DNA of 64,000 bases, taken from positions 4,351,001 through 4,415,000 of the forward strand of contig NZ_CP060084.1 in assembly GCF_014211975.1 (NCBI RefSeq). Direction: 5' to 3'. Under the pieces are notes generated by a model that was given only the letters and a program-made list of their open reading frames with translations, was not told the origin of the DNA and did no database searches. This document shows, piece by piece, positions 8,487-17,488 of this stretch. Every line of letters begins with the position of its first letter. Position 1 is the stretch's first letter. The stretch is from Teredinibacter haidensis. Lineage in GTDB: Bacteria; Pseudomonadota; Gammaproteobacteria; Pseudomonadales; Cellvibrionaceae. A program made the position numbers and the translations under genes.

Positions 8487-9823
8487 ACTTCCCTTTTTTA
8501 CGCGCCCTTCGGGGTCTTCAAGCTTTCCCAATCTCCGCGCATAAAATTCAGTATCCAAAAATTCGTAACCAAACACCTCCCTCCATCTTTCGGTGGTAGG
8601 GTTCTTTGGTTCGAAGGAAATCGCATTCAAAAAAGTTTTGGGGGAATATAACCTGTTATAGGTGAAAGCGACGAAGAAAAAATATTCCAACTGCCCAGGC
8701 AGGCCTGTTCAGTTAAAACTAGCCATCTAGCGAAAAATAACTGGGGCTATAGTCTAAATGGAAATCTCTCGAGGAAAAGTTAGAAATAAATTCCCCTTCG
8801 GCGTTAGATTCTTTCAAGTATTGCTTAGGAATTAATTCGGCTGCAAGCTCCGTTGTTGCGATCGTTTGTACACATTTGTAGCTGTTGATGGTAGCCAAGA
8901 AAAAACCTTGCCCACTGAAAAGTTGGCGAGGACAGTGTGTGAATGATTGTTTTGGGTTTTTCAATGAAAACCTAAAGCGGCTAACGTGTGGCTGTTCGCG
9001 TAAATAACAAAATTTTTTAATATATTGAAGAAAAATGAGTTGGACTAATTAAGGCGTAAATATGCGATTAGATTAGTCTAATTATGATAAAAATATTTAT
9101 GGTCAGGCGCCATTTGTTTTGTATTCAAGTCGTGATCTTTCCCTCTTTTTACCGTGTGGAGCTTTGTTTTCCTGTTACAAGCTGTGAGTGAATTTTAGGT
9201 GGGTTACCTGCGGCGCTTAATTTTTGGTGTCGGTGTGGTGAGTAAGTTTATCGAAAATGTGTGTAGCCGCTTGAGGGTATTCGATGTCGAAAATTAAATA
9301 CACACAAATAGAAGGGCCTATGTGGTGTTATATTACTCCTCTGAATTGTTTTTATTCCTTTGTGATTGTTTGAAGTAGAAAATAACCCACTATAGCCGCA
9401 CCACAAATATGGTTATTAGGTTTTTCGCTTCCGTTTCATGATGAATTTGGCAAAATTAGTTTAAAATTCGTTGTGAACGCGACGTTTGACAAGATAGAAT
9501 CGTTCGGGCATAGAAATGTAAGTGCCAACCTGTTTGGCCCGAAAAAATAATAATAATGTTCTTGGATAATTAATTTTACTCTTTCACTTTACACGCTTTT
9601 GTGTGCGTTAGTTTTTGTGCACGTGTGTAACAGGTTGAGTGTCGTAATAATTGCTGTACTTATAGAGATGTAAAAAAACCGTTTTCGCATTTCAAAAGGA
9701 ACAGTGCCATCTTGTCCCCTCTTTTTGTTCATGTGTTTTTCTTGCGAGCCCCTTGTTTTTTTAGCTTATGTATCTGTGCGTCAAAAGTTTGGTGTTTTTG
9801 TCTTTAATAAGGAAGATATAATA
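8487..9823. other. Long AT-rich intergenic region upstream of the LPMO gene
   Basis: About 1.3 kb without a recognised gene. Two minus-strand open frames near its left end (8460-8690, 76 aa; 8719-8964, 81 aa) lack recognisable domains and may be relics. The right part is very AT-rich and holds a perfect inverted repeat ATTAGA-ttag-TCTAAT (9067-9082). The open frame of the LPMO gene extends back to 9704, but those 40 codons precede the obvious signal peptide and are judged non-coding leader. Confidence 0.5.
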
Positions 9824-11908
9824 ATGAAATTAAAAAATATGTTTAGCTCCGGTGTTGGTGCTGTACTTGTAATAAGCTCGGGGTTGGCCTTCAGTCATGG
9901 TTTTGTCGATAGCCCAGGTGCGCGAAATTATTTTTGTGGCGCCGTAACTAAGCCGGATGAAATTGAAGCAGGTACAGCAGAATATCCTGCGTGTGGGGAT
10001 GCGTTTGTTAACGACTGGAACGGCGCTTACCAATTTATGAGTGTGTTAAATCACCATGAAGGCCGCAAGGTGGAAGGCCCTGTGACCACCAATGTTTGTA
10101 GTTTCGATTCGGAAAATTGGGACGGTGCCCGAACACCTTGGGATGAGCCTATTGATTGGCCGACTAATGATATTAGTGCCGGGCCTATGGAGTTTGCCTG
10201 GGATATTAGTTACGGTCCCCATTTTGATGATACCGCCGATTTCCGCTACTGGATTACCAAGCCTGGTTTTCAGTACCAGGTGGGCGAAGATCTCGCTTGG
10301 AGCGATTTTGAAGATCAGCCTTTTTGTGATTTAGATTACGACCACGCTAACCAATCGGCGTACCCCAATGTTCGAGCTGATACCAGTACTATTCACTTCT
10401 ATACCACTTGTAATGTTCCTTCCCGCGCTGGCCGGCATGTGATCTATGCTGAATGGGGGCGCAATGAGCATACCTATGAGCGTTTCCATGGTTGTATCGA
10501 TGTAAGCTTCGGTGGCAATTCCTCTGCTAGCTCAAGTTCTTCCAGTAGTTCACAGAGTTCCTCTAGTAGCAGCTCAAGCTCTTCTAGTAGTAGTTCTTCC
10601 AGCAGTACTTCATCGTCAAGTACAGGCGGCGCCTGTGAGGAAATGTGTAAGTGGTACCAGGATGACCCTCGTCCACTCTGTCAGAACCAGGACAGCGGTT
10701 GGGGTTGGGAAAGCAATCAGAGCTGTATTGGCCGCACAACCTGCGATAGTCAATCTGGAAGTGGTGGCGTAATTTGTGTGGGTGGAACCATATCGAGCAG
10801 TTCTTCGGTAAGTTCCAGTTCGTCCAGCAGTAGTTCATCCAGTAGCAACTCTAGTTCGTCTTCGTCTAGCAGCAGTTCGTCCAGCAGCTTAAGCTCTTCC
10901 AGTTCGGTCAGTAGTTCAAGCTCTTCTGTTAGCAGTAGCTCATCAAGCGTCTCAAGTAGCAGTTCTTCCAGTAGCTCTACCTCTGCGGGAGGCATGAACT
11001 TTAGCGACGGCTTTGAAGGCGACTCGGTTGGTCAGCAACCTTCATCTTGGAATAATTTTATTGGTTGGAGCTACAACAATAGCAATAACAACTCCGGTAA
11101 TGGCCAGTCTGCATTGGTATCGGATGTTCGCGCATATTCTGGCAGTAAATCGGTTCACTTTCGCGCGGGTGCTTCACCGGCCCAGATCGTGCGTGACTTG
11201 CCTGCTGGCGTCAGTACGCTCTATATGAAGGCGCAGGTGTATATGAGCAAGCAATTGGGTAACGAGCCTGGAGATAACCACGAACATATCTTTGCGGTGA
11301 AAGCTACGCCGGATGCCAATGATGAAATCCGTTTCGGCCAGATTAAAGGGACCATCGGTACCAACGAAGTGCCCTCCGACAACATTGCGCCGACTATGGA
11401 TCAGTGGGAAAGTGGCTACGAAATGCCGGCCAATACCTGGAATTGTGTGGTACTGGAGCTGCGTGCAGATATGGCCTACGACAGCCTCTATGCCTACATC
11501 AATAACCAGCAGGTACATGCTATCGATTCCGGCAGCGACTGGAACAATGGTGCCTTAGATAGCAATTGGATGAGCGGCAAGTTCAATTATGTTGCGTTCG
11601 GTTTCCATAGCTTTAGCAATAACGATGCGGATGTTTGGATGGACGATATTGAGTATTCCGACCAGCCCGTAGAGTGTGGTTCCGGAACTGGTTCAAGTAG
11701 TTCTTCCAGCAGTTCCAGTTCTATCAGCTCTAGCTCTTCAAGTTCCAGCAGTTCTTCATCTAGTTCCTCCAGCAGCTCTAGTGCCACAAATGGTGGAATG
11801 TGTAGCTGGTATGGTTGGAATGTACCACTCTGTCAGAACCAGACTTCTGGTTGGGGCAACGAAAACAGCCAAAGTTGTGTTGGTCAAGTGACATGTGATT
11901 CTCAGTAA
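9824..11908 (+). CDS. Secreted AA10 LPMO with CBM10, Cip1-like domain and second CBM10
   Basis: A 694-aa modular enzyme. The start at 9824 follows AAGGA and gives a 24-residue signal peptide ending LAFS, so the mature protein begins with His25, as copper LPMOs require. The AA10 domain (25-231) has the probable second histidine-brace residue His133 (SYGPHFDD) and axial Phe221. After it come polyserine linker 1 (233-269), a CBM10 (270-311; CKWYQ, LCQNQDSGWGWE), linker 2 (322-389), a jelly-roll domain resembling fungal Cip1 (391-620; YSGSKSVHFRAG, WMDDIEYS), linker 3 and a C-terminal CBM10 (657-694). It probably oxidises cellulose outside the cell; the substrate is inferred. The Cip1 match is from recognition. 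Confidence 0.9.
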   Translation: MKLKNMFSSGVGAVLVISSGLAFSHGFVDSPGARNYFCGAVTKPDEIEAGTAEYPACGDAFVNDWNGAYQFMSVLNHHEGRKVEGPVTTNVCSFDSENWDGARTPWDEPIDWPTNDISAGPMEFAWDISYGPHFDDTADFRYWITKPGFQYQVGEDLAWSDFEDQPFCDLDYDHANQSAYPNVRADTSTIHFYTTCNVPSRAGRHVIYAEWGRNEHTYERFHGCIDVSFGGNSSASSSSSSSSQSSSSSSSSSSSSSSSSSTSSSSTGGACEEMCKWYQDDPRPLCQNQDSGWGWESNQSCIGRTTCDSQSGSGGVICVGGTISSSSSVSSSSSSSSSSSSNSSSSSSSSSSSSSLSSSSSVSSSSSSVSSSSSSVSSSSSSSSSTSAGGMNFSDGFEGDSVGQQPSSWNNFIGWSYNNSNNNSGNGQSALVSDVRAYSGSKSVHFRAGASPAQIVRDLPAGVSTLYMKAQVYMSKQLGNEPGDNHEHIFAVKATPDANDEIRFGQIKGTIGTNEVPSDNIAPTMDQWESGYEMPANTWNCVVLELRADMAYDSLYAYINNQQVHAIDSGSDWNNGALDSNWMSGKFNYVAFGFHSFSNNDADVWMDDIEYSDQPVECGSGTGSSSSSSSSSSISSSSSSSSSSSSSSSSSSSATNGGMCSWYGWNVPLCQNQTSGWGNENSQSCVGQVTCDSQ

Positions 11909-11931
11909 TTACAGGTAAAGACCACGTAGAG

Positions 11932-11954
11932 GGCCAGCATTTTTGCTGGCCTTT
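11932..11954 (+). terminator. Rho-independent terminator after the LPMO gene
   Basis: Perfect stem GGCCAGCA-tttt-TGCTGGCC (11932-11951) followed by TTT, 24 bases past the stop codon. Confidence 0.8.
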
Positions 11955-12103
11955 GTTGTGTTTACAGGGGCAGGATAACAGCGCACTACAAGTCGCCTTA
12001 TTGGAGGTAAAATTTGGGGGATACCGGTTGGCGTTTTTTTAGCCATCAACAAAAGGGGATTTCATTTATTGGCAAGCCGAAAATAATAGCGCTTCCAGAT
12101 GGT

Positions 12104-13132
12104 TTAGTTTGTATGAAGAGTAGTCCTTGAAGTAAATAACCCCGAAGCTTCTGTAATACCGTAGAGCGCGTCTGCTGCCAATAACATGGCCGCCGCTGTC
12201 CAGCTGGTTTTTTCCTGAGGCCAGATGGCTTTATCGCGGAAGCTATAGCCGGTCCAATATCCGCAGTCACTGTCTTGCCATTGGGCGAGCCATTTAAAGA
12301 TTGTTTCGGCTTTCGCTCCCTCGCCCGCAGCAGCGCAGGCCATTACCAATTCGCAGGATTCTGCAACCGTAATCCAGGGTTCGTCACTGACACAGCGGCA
12401 ACCGAGACTATCTTCCACAAATTCGTGCCAGCGCTTTTGCAATCGAAGTTTGGCTTCGCTTTGAGAGTAGATTCCGGCAAGTATGGGATAAAACCAATCC
12501 ATTGAGTAGCGGGCTTTGCTTTCCCAGGTGCGGTCAAAACGCCAGGGTCTATTTAACAGGGCATCGGCAAGTTTGTGGTAGGCCGTTTGCCATTGGGGTT
12601 TGGGTCGTTTTAACGTGTTGGCGATATTAATGCCGCATTCAAGGCTGCGAAGAATGGATGAGCAGGCGGTAATCAGCGCATCTTTGGGTAAGTTTTCGTT
12701 TTTGGATGTGGCCCACTGAATATCCCCTTCGGGGTTTTGGTGTTTGAGTACGTAGGCAATGGCTTTTTCTGCCATGAAAAAATATTCGTTTAAAAACTCC
12801 CTGTCGCCCGTGATTAAAAAATAGTGCCACAGGCCTGTTACTGGGTAGGCGACGAAATTGGTTTCGATTTTTGCGCTGTTATCTAGGCTAAAGTAGTTCG
12901 CCTGCCAGCTGCCATTTTCCGCCTGGTGTTTACGAAGCCAGCGGTAAGCGCGCTTGGCATTGCTAAGGTCGCCAATAATGGATAGAGCCATAGCAGCCTC
13001 TGTGTGATCCCACGGGTCGAGCTTGCCACTATCAAACCAGCGAATCGCTCCGTCATCCTGCTGGCAGCTGCGGAGAAAACTGTGGATGAGTGGAATATTG
13101 ATTGGCAGCGTTGTTATGCTTGGTTGTGTCAT
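12104..13132 (-). CDS. Alpha/alpha-toroid (prenyltransferase-like / six-hairpin) protein of unknown function
   Basis: A 342-aa protein with repeated helical-hairpin motifs resembling terpene-cyclase/prenyltransferase-like or six-hairpin glycosidase folds: WDHTEAAMALSIIG, AYRWLRKHQAENGSW, ETNFVAYPVTGLWHYF, EKTSWTAAAMLLAADALYG. The frame is open further upstream, but the ATG at 13132 overlaps the methyltransferase stop (ATGA) and is the likely start. It is the last gene of a tightly overlapping unit with a methyltransferase and a GT4 glycosyltransferase, so it may act on the same glycan or lipid. I cannot assign a reaction; no signal peptide is evident. Confidence 0.65.
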   Translation of the reverse strand: MTQPSITTLPINIPLIHSFLRSCQQDDGAIRWFDSGKLDPWDHTEAAMALSIIGDLSNAKRAYRWLRKHQAENGSWQANYFSLDNSAKIETNFVAYPVTGLWHYFLITGDREFLNEYFFMAEKAIAYVLKHQNPEGDIQWATSKNENLPKDALITACSSILRSLECGINIANTLKRPKPQWQTAYHKLADALLNRPWRFDRTWESKARYSMDWFYPILAGIYSQSEAKLRLQKRWHEFVEDSLGCRCVSDEPWITVAESCELVMACAAAGEGAKAETIFKWLAQWQDSDCGYWTGYSFRDKAIWPQEKTSWTAAAMLLAADALYGITEASGLFTSRTTLHTN

Positions 13133-13845
13133 GGTTTTTTTGTGAAATAGAGTACTAGGCTTTTTCCCATAACCGGGTTCAGCCATTTGTCCAGAGTTTG
13201 CGTTAGCCAGGGTTTGTTGAATAAATCCCAAACCAGTAGCCGATGATAGAGTCTTACCGGTAAAAATGTCTCTCCTTGCTTCCAAAATAAGCAGCGCAGC
13301 CACCAGTAGGGAACGTGTAGGGCGTGGGACCAATGTTTACTGTATAGCTGATAACCGTTGGCCGCAATTTTTTGCTGCAGGCGTTTGCCATTAAAGATAC
13401 GAATATGTCCGCCTTCGACTTGATGGTAGCGTTTTTCTAATAGCCAGCAAATTTTTTCTGGCCAAAAGCGGGGAACGCTAACGCAAAGGTGGCCGCCGGG
13501 TTTTAGTACCCGGTTAATTTCGCTTAGCATCTGTTCATAGTCGTGGATATGCTCCAGTACTTCAGAGCAAATAATATGGTCAAAGCTGTGATCGCGAAAG
13601 GGCAGCTGTAATCCATTGCTGTTAATAAACGTCGCTGTGGCGCGGACGCTATGTGTTGCCAGCTCGCTCAGTCGTCGGTTCGCGGTATGTAAATCGGAAA
13701 AATTTAAATCGACGCCCAGCAGGGAAATCGTTTGGGTGTGCTGTAAAAAAAACAGGCCAAGCGTGTGTCTACCCTCTCCGCAGCCGAGGTCAAGTAAGCT
13801 GTCGCCGGCTCTAACGGGGAGTTTTTCTGGGTGTAGGGTTAGCAT
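13129..13845 (-). CDS. Class I SAM-dependent methyltransferase (Methyltransf_11 type)
   Basis: A 238-aa protein. Motif I LLDLGCGEGRHTLGL is near residue 20; LGVDLNFSDLHTANRR and the FDHIICSEVLEHIHDYEQ / EINRVLKPGGHLCVSVPR segments are standard for small-molecule methyltransferases. The ATG at 13845 overlaps the stop of the glycosyltransferase gene (ATGCTAA) and is preferred over an upstream in-frame start at 13908. Its stop overlaps the next gene. The target is probably the product of its glycosyltransferase neighbour, which is inferred. Confidence 0.8.
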   Translation of the reverse strand: MLTLHPEKLPVRAGDSLLDLGCGEGRHTLGLFFLQHTQTISLLGVDLNFSDLHTANRRLSELATHSVRATATFINSNGLQLPFRDHSFDHIICSEVLEHIHDYEQMLSEINRVLKPGGHLCVSVPRFWPEKICWLLEKRYHQVEGGHIRIFNGKRLQQKIAANGYQLYSKHWSHALHVPYWWLRCLFWKQGETFLPVRLYHRLLVWDLFNKPWLTQTLDKWLNPVMGKSLVLYFTKKP

Positions 13846-15119
13846 GCTTTGTTGGCCAATATATGGTTGTAATAGCTCGTCATTTGTTCGGCAACACGGT
13901 TCCAGCAAAAGTGCTTAAGCACGCGTTCGCGTGCGCGATTTGCCAGCGTTTGGCGGAGTTGCTCGTTGGTCAGCAATTGCAGCACGGCCTCTGCGAGCGC
14001 TTGCGCGTCTCCGGCTTTAACGATAATACCTGCGTTGCCAACGACTTCTGGCAGGGCGCCTCCGTCCGAGCTAACAACCGGCAAACCGCAGGCCATGGCT
14101 TCGCCTGCGGGTAGGCCAAAGCCCTCATATAGTGAGGGGCAGAGCGCGATGGTCGCTTTGTTGTATTCAGTGACCAGTTCTTCGGTGCTTATATTTGAAC
14201 GAAAAGAAATATGTTCTTGCAGTTTCAATTGCCGGATTAATCTTTCTGCTGCGCCGTTTTCCTTCAATTTGCCAATAATTCGCAGGTGGATTTTGGGGTG
14301 TTGGCCCATTATTTGAGACAGAGCGGTTAGCAATACTGTAAGCCCTTTTACGGGTTGATCTGATGATGCTGTGGTAATCAACCGCAGCGGGTGTTTTTGA
14401 GTGTGCGTTGGTTTAAAAATATCGGTATCAATGCCATTTGGGATTAGATGAATATTGTGGGTGCGTTTAAAACAGCGGCCAATATCCGTGGCTGAGGATG
14501 TTGATACCGTGGTCACATATTTTAGTTGGGAGGCGACTTTTTCCTGCATATTTAAAAAGCTGTACCAACGCCGGACAAACCAACGGTACTGCCAGCTAGG
14601 TGCTGCCGCGAGTGCGGATTCCCGGTCGCGGTGAATGGGGTGGTGGATGGTGCTGATAACCTTGTGCCCACGCTTTTGTAAGTCAATCAGCCCGTATGCG
14701 AGGCTTTGATTGTCGTGAATAATATCGTAATCGCTATTGGCAAGCCGTTTGGCGACGCGGCGGCCAAAGGTATAGGGCTCGCCAAAGCCGCCCGTCAGCA
14801 TGGTCCACCATTCCCAGGTGTCGCTAAAGGAGCACAGGTGGCGAAAGCGTAGAGCGGTGGTGTGATTTTTTTCCGCGTATAAATCCAGGCTGGGGACTTT
14901 AAATAGTGTTACGCCTTCGGGCACATCGGGGTAGGGCGGCCCGGAATAAATATGAACACTGTGGCCCAGGCGAGCGAGGGCTGAGCTGAGGTATTTCAGG
15001 TAAATTCCCTGGCCGCCAACAAAAGGTGCGCTGCGATAACCCAATAAGGCGATTTTTAACGGTTTCGCATCGGAGGGGGTGAGCTCTGTTGTCTGCAGAG
15101 GGCGTTCGGCGGCGGTCAT
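13839..15119 (-). CDS. GT4-family glycosyltransferase
   Basis: A 426-aa GT-B fold glycosyltransferase. The N-terminal acceptor domain has LLGYRSAPFVGGQGIYLKYL, with the glycine-rich loop for the donor phosphate; the C-terminal domain has LIPNGIDTDIFKP and the family signature CPSLYEGFGLPAGEAMACG with its ExxxxxxxE pattern. It likely transfers a sugar from a nucleotide donor in the cytoplasm. A GTG at 15164 is an alternative start, but the ATG at 15119 is closer to the conserved region. First gene of the overlapping three-gene unit. Confidence 0.85.
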   Translation of the reverse strand: MTAAERPLQTTELTPSDAKPLKIALLGYRSAPFVGGQGIYLKYLSSALARLGHSVHIYSGPPYPDVPEGVTLFKVPSLDLYAEKNHTTALRFRHLCSFSDTWEWWTMLTGGFGEPYTFGRRVAKRLANSDYDIIHDNQSLAYGLIDLQKRGHKVISTIHHPIHRDRESALAAAPSWQYRWFVRRWYSFLNMQEKVASQLKYVTTVSTSSATDIGRCFKRTHNIHLIPNGIDTDIFKPTHTQKHPLRLITTASSDQPVKGLTVLLTALSQIMGQHPKIHLRIIGKLKENGAAERLIRQLKLQEHISFRSNISTEELVTEYNKATIALCPSLYEGFGLPAGEAMACGLPVVSSDGGALPEVVGNAGIIVKAGDAQALAEAVLQLLTNEQLRQTLANRARERVLKHFCWNRVAEQMTSYYNHILANKAC

Positions 15120-15190
15120 AGGGATGGTCTTATTGTTTGGAAAGCCGAAGGATGGCAAAAGCACCGCCGAGGAGCAAGGACAAAAAACTG

Positions 15191-15715
15191 CTATGAAGGT
15201 TTGTTGTTCGGAGCCGTCAGTTTTTGGTTTAACAGTTCTTTAAAGGCTTCAGGGTCGAAAGTCAGCGGAAGTTTGTGTGATTCTTCGCCGGAGCTATCGA
15301 GAATAAGCAGAGTAGGAAAGCCCTTTACACCGTATTTCTCCTGTACTCGCTGACCTTCTTCGGATTCAAATTCTATGCGAGTGAATACAAAATTTTCTTC
15401 GATGGCTTGCTGTACGCTCGGAACCGCCAGTACCTGATTGTCGAGCTTGCGGCAGCTGGGGCACCAGATGGCAGAAATGTCAGCGAGTACAGGCTTGCCG
15501 GATAGTTTGGCTTTGGCCAGGGCCTGTTCCAGGGTAAGCCGCTCGAGCGTTACCTTTTCCAGTGCTCGTTCACCGAGGTAGGTTTGGATCTGTACATGGC
15601 CAAAGTAGAAGGCTGCGAGGATACTGCCGTAGATCAGTAACGTACGCCAGCCGTCGAACGACTTTTTTACGGGCGCCTCGGAGGCATTCTGTGGCTCGGT
15701 AGGGCGGGCGGGCAT
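15191..15715 (-). CDS. Membrane-anchored thioredoxin-like protein
   Basis: A 174-aa protein with one N-terminal transmembrane helix (about residues 24-43) and a periplasm-facing thioredoxin-7/DsbD-gamma-like domain. The redox site is WCPSC in PVLADISAIWCPSCRKLD, and the cis-proline loop is GVKGFPTLLILD. It probably exchanges disulfides in the periplasm. A gap of about 70 bases separates it from the glycosyltransferase upstream region, so the two are likely independent units. Confidence 0.8.
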   Translation of the reverse strand: MPARPTEPQNASEAPVKKSFDGWRTLLIYGSILAAFYFGHVQIQTYLGERALEKVTLERLTLEQALAKAKLSGKPVLADISAIWCPSCRKLDNQVLAVPSVQQAIEENFVFTRIEFESEEGQRVQEKYGVKGFPTLLILDSSGEESHKLPLTFDPEAFKELLNQKLTAPNNKPS

Positions 15716-15823
15716 TGGCGACTCCAGTAACAGCTCAATAACGAAATGGTAGCGGTGGTCGCTACTTGTTGCGAGTTTGACTGTTTTGCCGGGGGTAGGT
15801 TCAGAGACTGCTTGGTTACAACC

Positions 15824-15955
15824 CTAGTGTTCGTCCCCGTGGTCGATGCGAGGGTCCAGAAAACCCAGAATAGCGCTCGCAACCAGTACAATAACGACAA
15901 TTAACCCCGTACTGCCTATCAAGGCATAGCCGCCTACCATTACTACTTCATTCAT
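15824..15955 (-). CDS. Small single-span membrane protein, 43 aa
   Basis: A short frame starting ATG at 15955, preceded by GGAG/AGG-rich sequence, encodes MNEVVMVGGYAL, then a strongly hydrophobic helix (GLIVVIVLVASAILGFL) and an acidic/His tail DPRIDHGDEH. The clean membrane-protein pattern and plausible ribosome site suggest a real micro-ORF just upstream of the thioredoxin-like gene on the same strand. No family is recognised. Confidence 0.5.
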   Translation of the reverse strand: MNEVVMVGGYALIGSTGLIVVIVLVASAILGFLDPRIDHGDEH

Positions 15956-16155
15956 AACCTGCGCTCCATTTTGGTGACTGTTTTGAGCCCTGTTGAGTCA
16001 GCATATAAGCATTCATCGCGTGAATGATTGATATGGGTCAAGTCGGAAGGGTTCCTTAGCTTGGGGTCTAATTCAGATAAATGCTCGGGGAACTGGCTCT
16101 TCGCCAACCACAAACGATATAATTCACGCCTCGATCAACCCCCCAGGATTCCCCG

Positions 16156-16749
16156 ATGAGTGATAGAACAGCCGCGGTCAACCGCGATACGCTGGAAACC
16201 CAGATTTCCGTAGCCATTAACCTTGATGGCGACGGAAAAGCCGCATTCGATACGGGTGTTCCCTTTCTAGAGCACATGATGGATCAGATTGCCCGCCACG
16301 GCTTGATTGATATGGATGTGAATTGCAAGGGTGATACCGAAATCGACGATCATCACAGTGTTGAAGATATTGGCATTACGCTGGGTAAAGCAATGTACCA
16401 GGCCGTGGGTGACAAGCGAGGTATTCGCCGATATGGCCATGCCTATGTGCCGCTGGACGAGGCGCTTTCACGCGTGGTTATCGACTTTTCTGGCCGGCCG
16501 GGGCTGACTATGAATGTACCATTTACCCAAAAGCGCATTGGCAGTTTCGATACAGAGCTGTTCTGGGAGTTTTTCCAGGGCTTTGTTAATCATGCCCAGG
16601 TTACCTTGCATATTGATTGTCTGCGCGGCAGTAACGCCCACCATCAGATCGAAACCGTGTTTAAGGCCTTTGGTCGAGCATTGCGAATGGCTTTAGAGGT
16701 CGATCCCCGCCTCGGCAATGCTATGCCGTCAACCAAAGGTACGCTCTAG
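16156..16749 (+). CDS. hisB: Imidazoleglycerol-phosphate dehydratase
   Basis: A 197-aa monofunctional HisB catalysing the sixth step of histidine synthesis. The two metal-binding motifs DDHHSVEDIGITLG and NAHHQIETVFKAFGRAL are present, along with GVPFLEHMMDQIARHG. Unlike enterobacterial HisB there is no phosphatase domain, as usual in pseudomonad-like gammaproteobacteria. It heads the cluster hisBHAF. Confidence 0.96.
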   Translation: MSDRTAAVNRDTLETQISVAINLDGDGKAAFDTGVPFLEHMMDQIARHGLIDMDVNCKGDTEIDDHHSVEDIGITLGKAMYQAVGDKRGIRRYGHAYVPLDEALSRVVIDFSGRPGLTMNVPFTQKRIGSFDTELFWEFFQGFVNHAQVTLHIDCLRGSNAHHQIETVFKAFGRALRMALEVDPRLGNAMPSTKGTL

Positions 16750-16810
16750 GGGCTATTGCCACGGGCAACCTGTTTGCCCGTGAACACTCATCACAACGAA
16801 TGAAACGTTT

Positions 16811-17488
16811 ATGAACCGCAAACAAGTGGCCGTAATTGATTATGGCATGGGGAATCTCCACTCCGTTGCCAGCGCCCTAAAGCATGTTGGGCCTAATATT
16901 GATGTTGCAGTAACCAGCGATAATGAAATAATCGCTAATGCTGATCATGTGATATTTCCCGGTGTTGGCGCTATCCGCGACTGTATGGCCGAGATTCGCC
17001 GTCAGCAGGTCGATACCGCCGTTAATGAAGTGATTGCCTCTGGTAAACCGTTGCTCGCCATCTGTGTTGGCTTGCAAGCGCTGATGGATTTTTCAGAAGA
17101 AAATGACGGCGTCGATTGTCTGGGCCTCTTTCCTGGCAAGGTGAAATTTTTCTCCGGCAATGAAAATTTCAATGCTGCTCACGATGAGGGTTCCCCCTCC
17201 GGAGAGCGATTAAAAGTACCACACATGGGTTGGAATACCGTTTCGCAGAAAATTCCGCACCCTCTGTGGCACAACATTGAAAATGGTGGCCGCTTTTATT
17301 TTGTGCACAGCTATTATGTGGAGTCGGAAGACCCTTCAATTGTTGCTGGTGGCTGTCATTACGGTATAGATTTCACTGCGGCAATTGCGCACAACAATGT
17401 GTTTGCAGCGCAATTTCACCCAGAAAAAAGCCATACCAATGGCTTGCAACTTTTAGAGAATTTTTTAAATTGGGATGGCAAATGTTAA
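16811..17488 (+). CDS. hisH: Imidazole glycerol phosphate synthase, glutaminase subunit
   Basis: A 225-aa class I glutamine amidotransferase that supplies ammonia to HisF. The start VAVIDYGMGNLHSVASAL, the nucleophile motif ICVGLQALM (Cys) and the C-terminal FHPEKSHTNGL (His/Glu) complete the triad. The protein has a short insert around NENFNAAHDEGSPSGE. Its stop overlaps the hisA start (ATGTTAA). Confidence 0.96.
   Translation: MNRKQVAVIDYGMGNLHSVASALKHVGPNIDVAVTSDNEIIANADHVIFPGVGAIRDCMAEIRRQQVDTAVNEVIASGKPLLAICVGLQALMDFSEENDGVDCLGLFPGKVKFFSGNENFNAAHDEGSPSGERLKVPHMGWNTVSQKIPHPLWHNIENGGRFYFVHSYYVESEDPSIVAGGCHYGIDFTAAIAHNNVFAAQFHPEKSHTNGLQLLENFLNWDGKC

Noticed and set aside
9704..9823. Forty extra codons upstream of the LPMO start
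   Set aside because: They precede a good ribosome site and signal peptide; export would fail with this extension.
10750..10995. Minus-strand frame rich in Leu and Glu opposite a polyserine linker (and a similar one at 11587-11787)
   Set aside because: Antisense of mixed serine codons gives Leu/Glu-rich translations automatically; no start signal or family.
10519..11790. Serine-rich repeats considered as a CRISPR-like or satellite array
   Set aside because: They are in frame within one gene, with no constant repeat unit or spacers.
15667..15900. 77-aa minus-strand frame overlapping the thioredoxin-like gene start
   Set aside because: Out of frame with the thioredoxin-like gene and with the 43-aa ORF, both of which look more protein-like.
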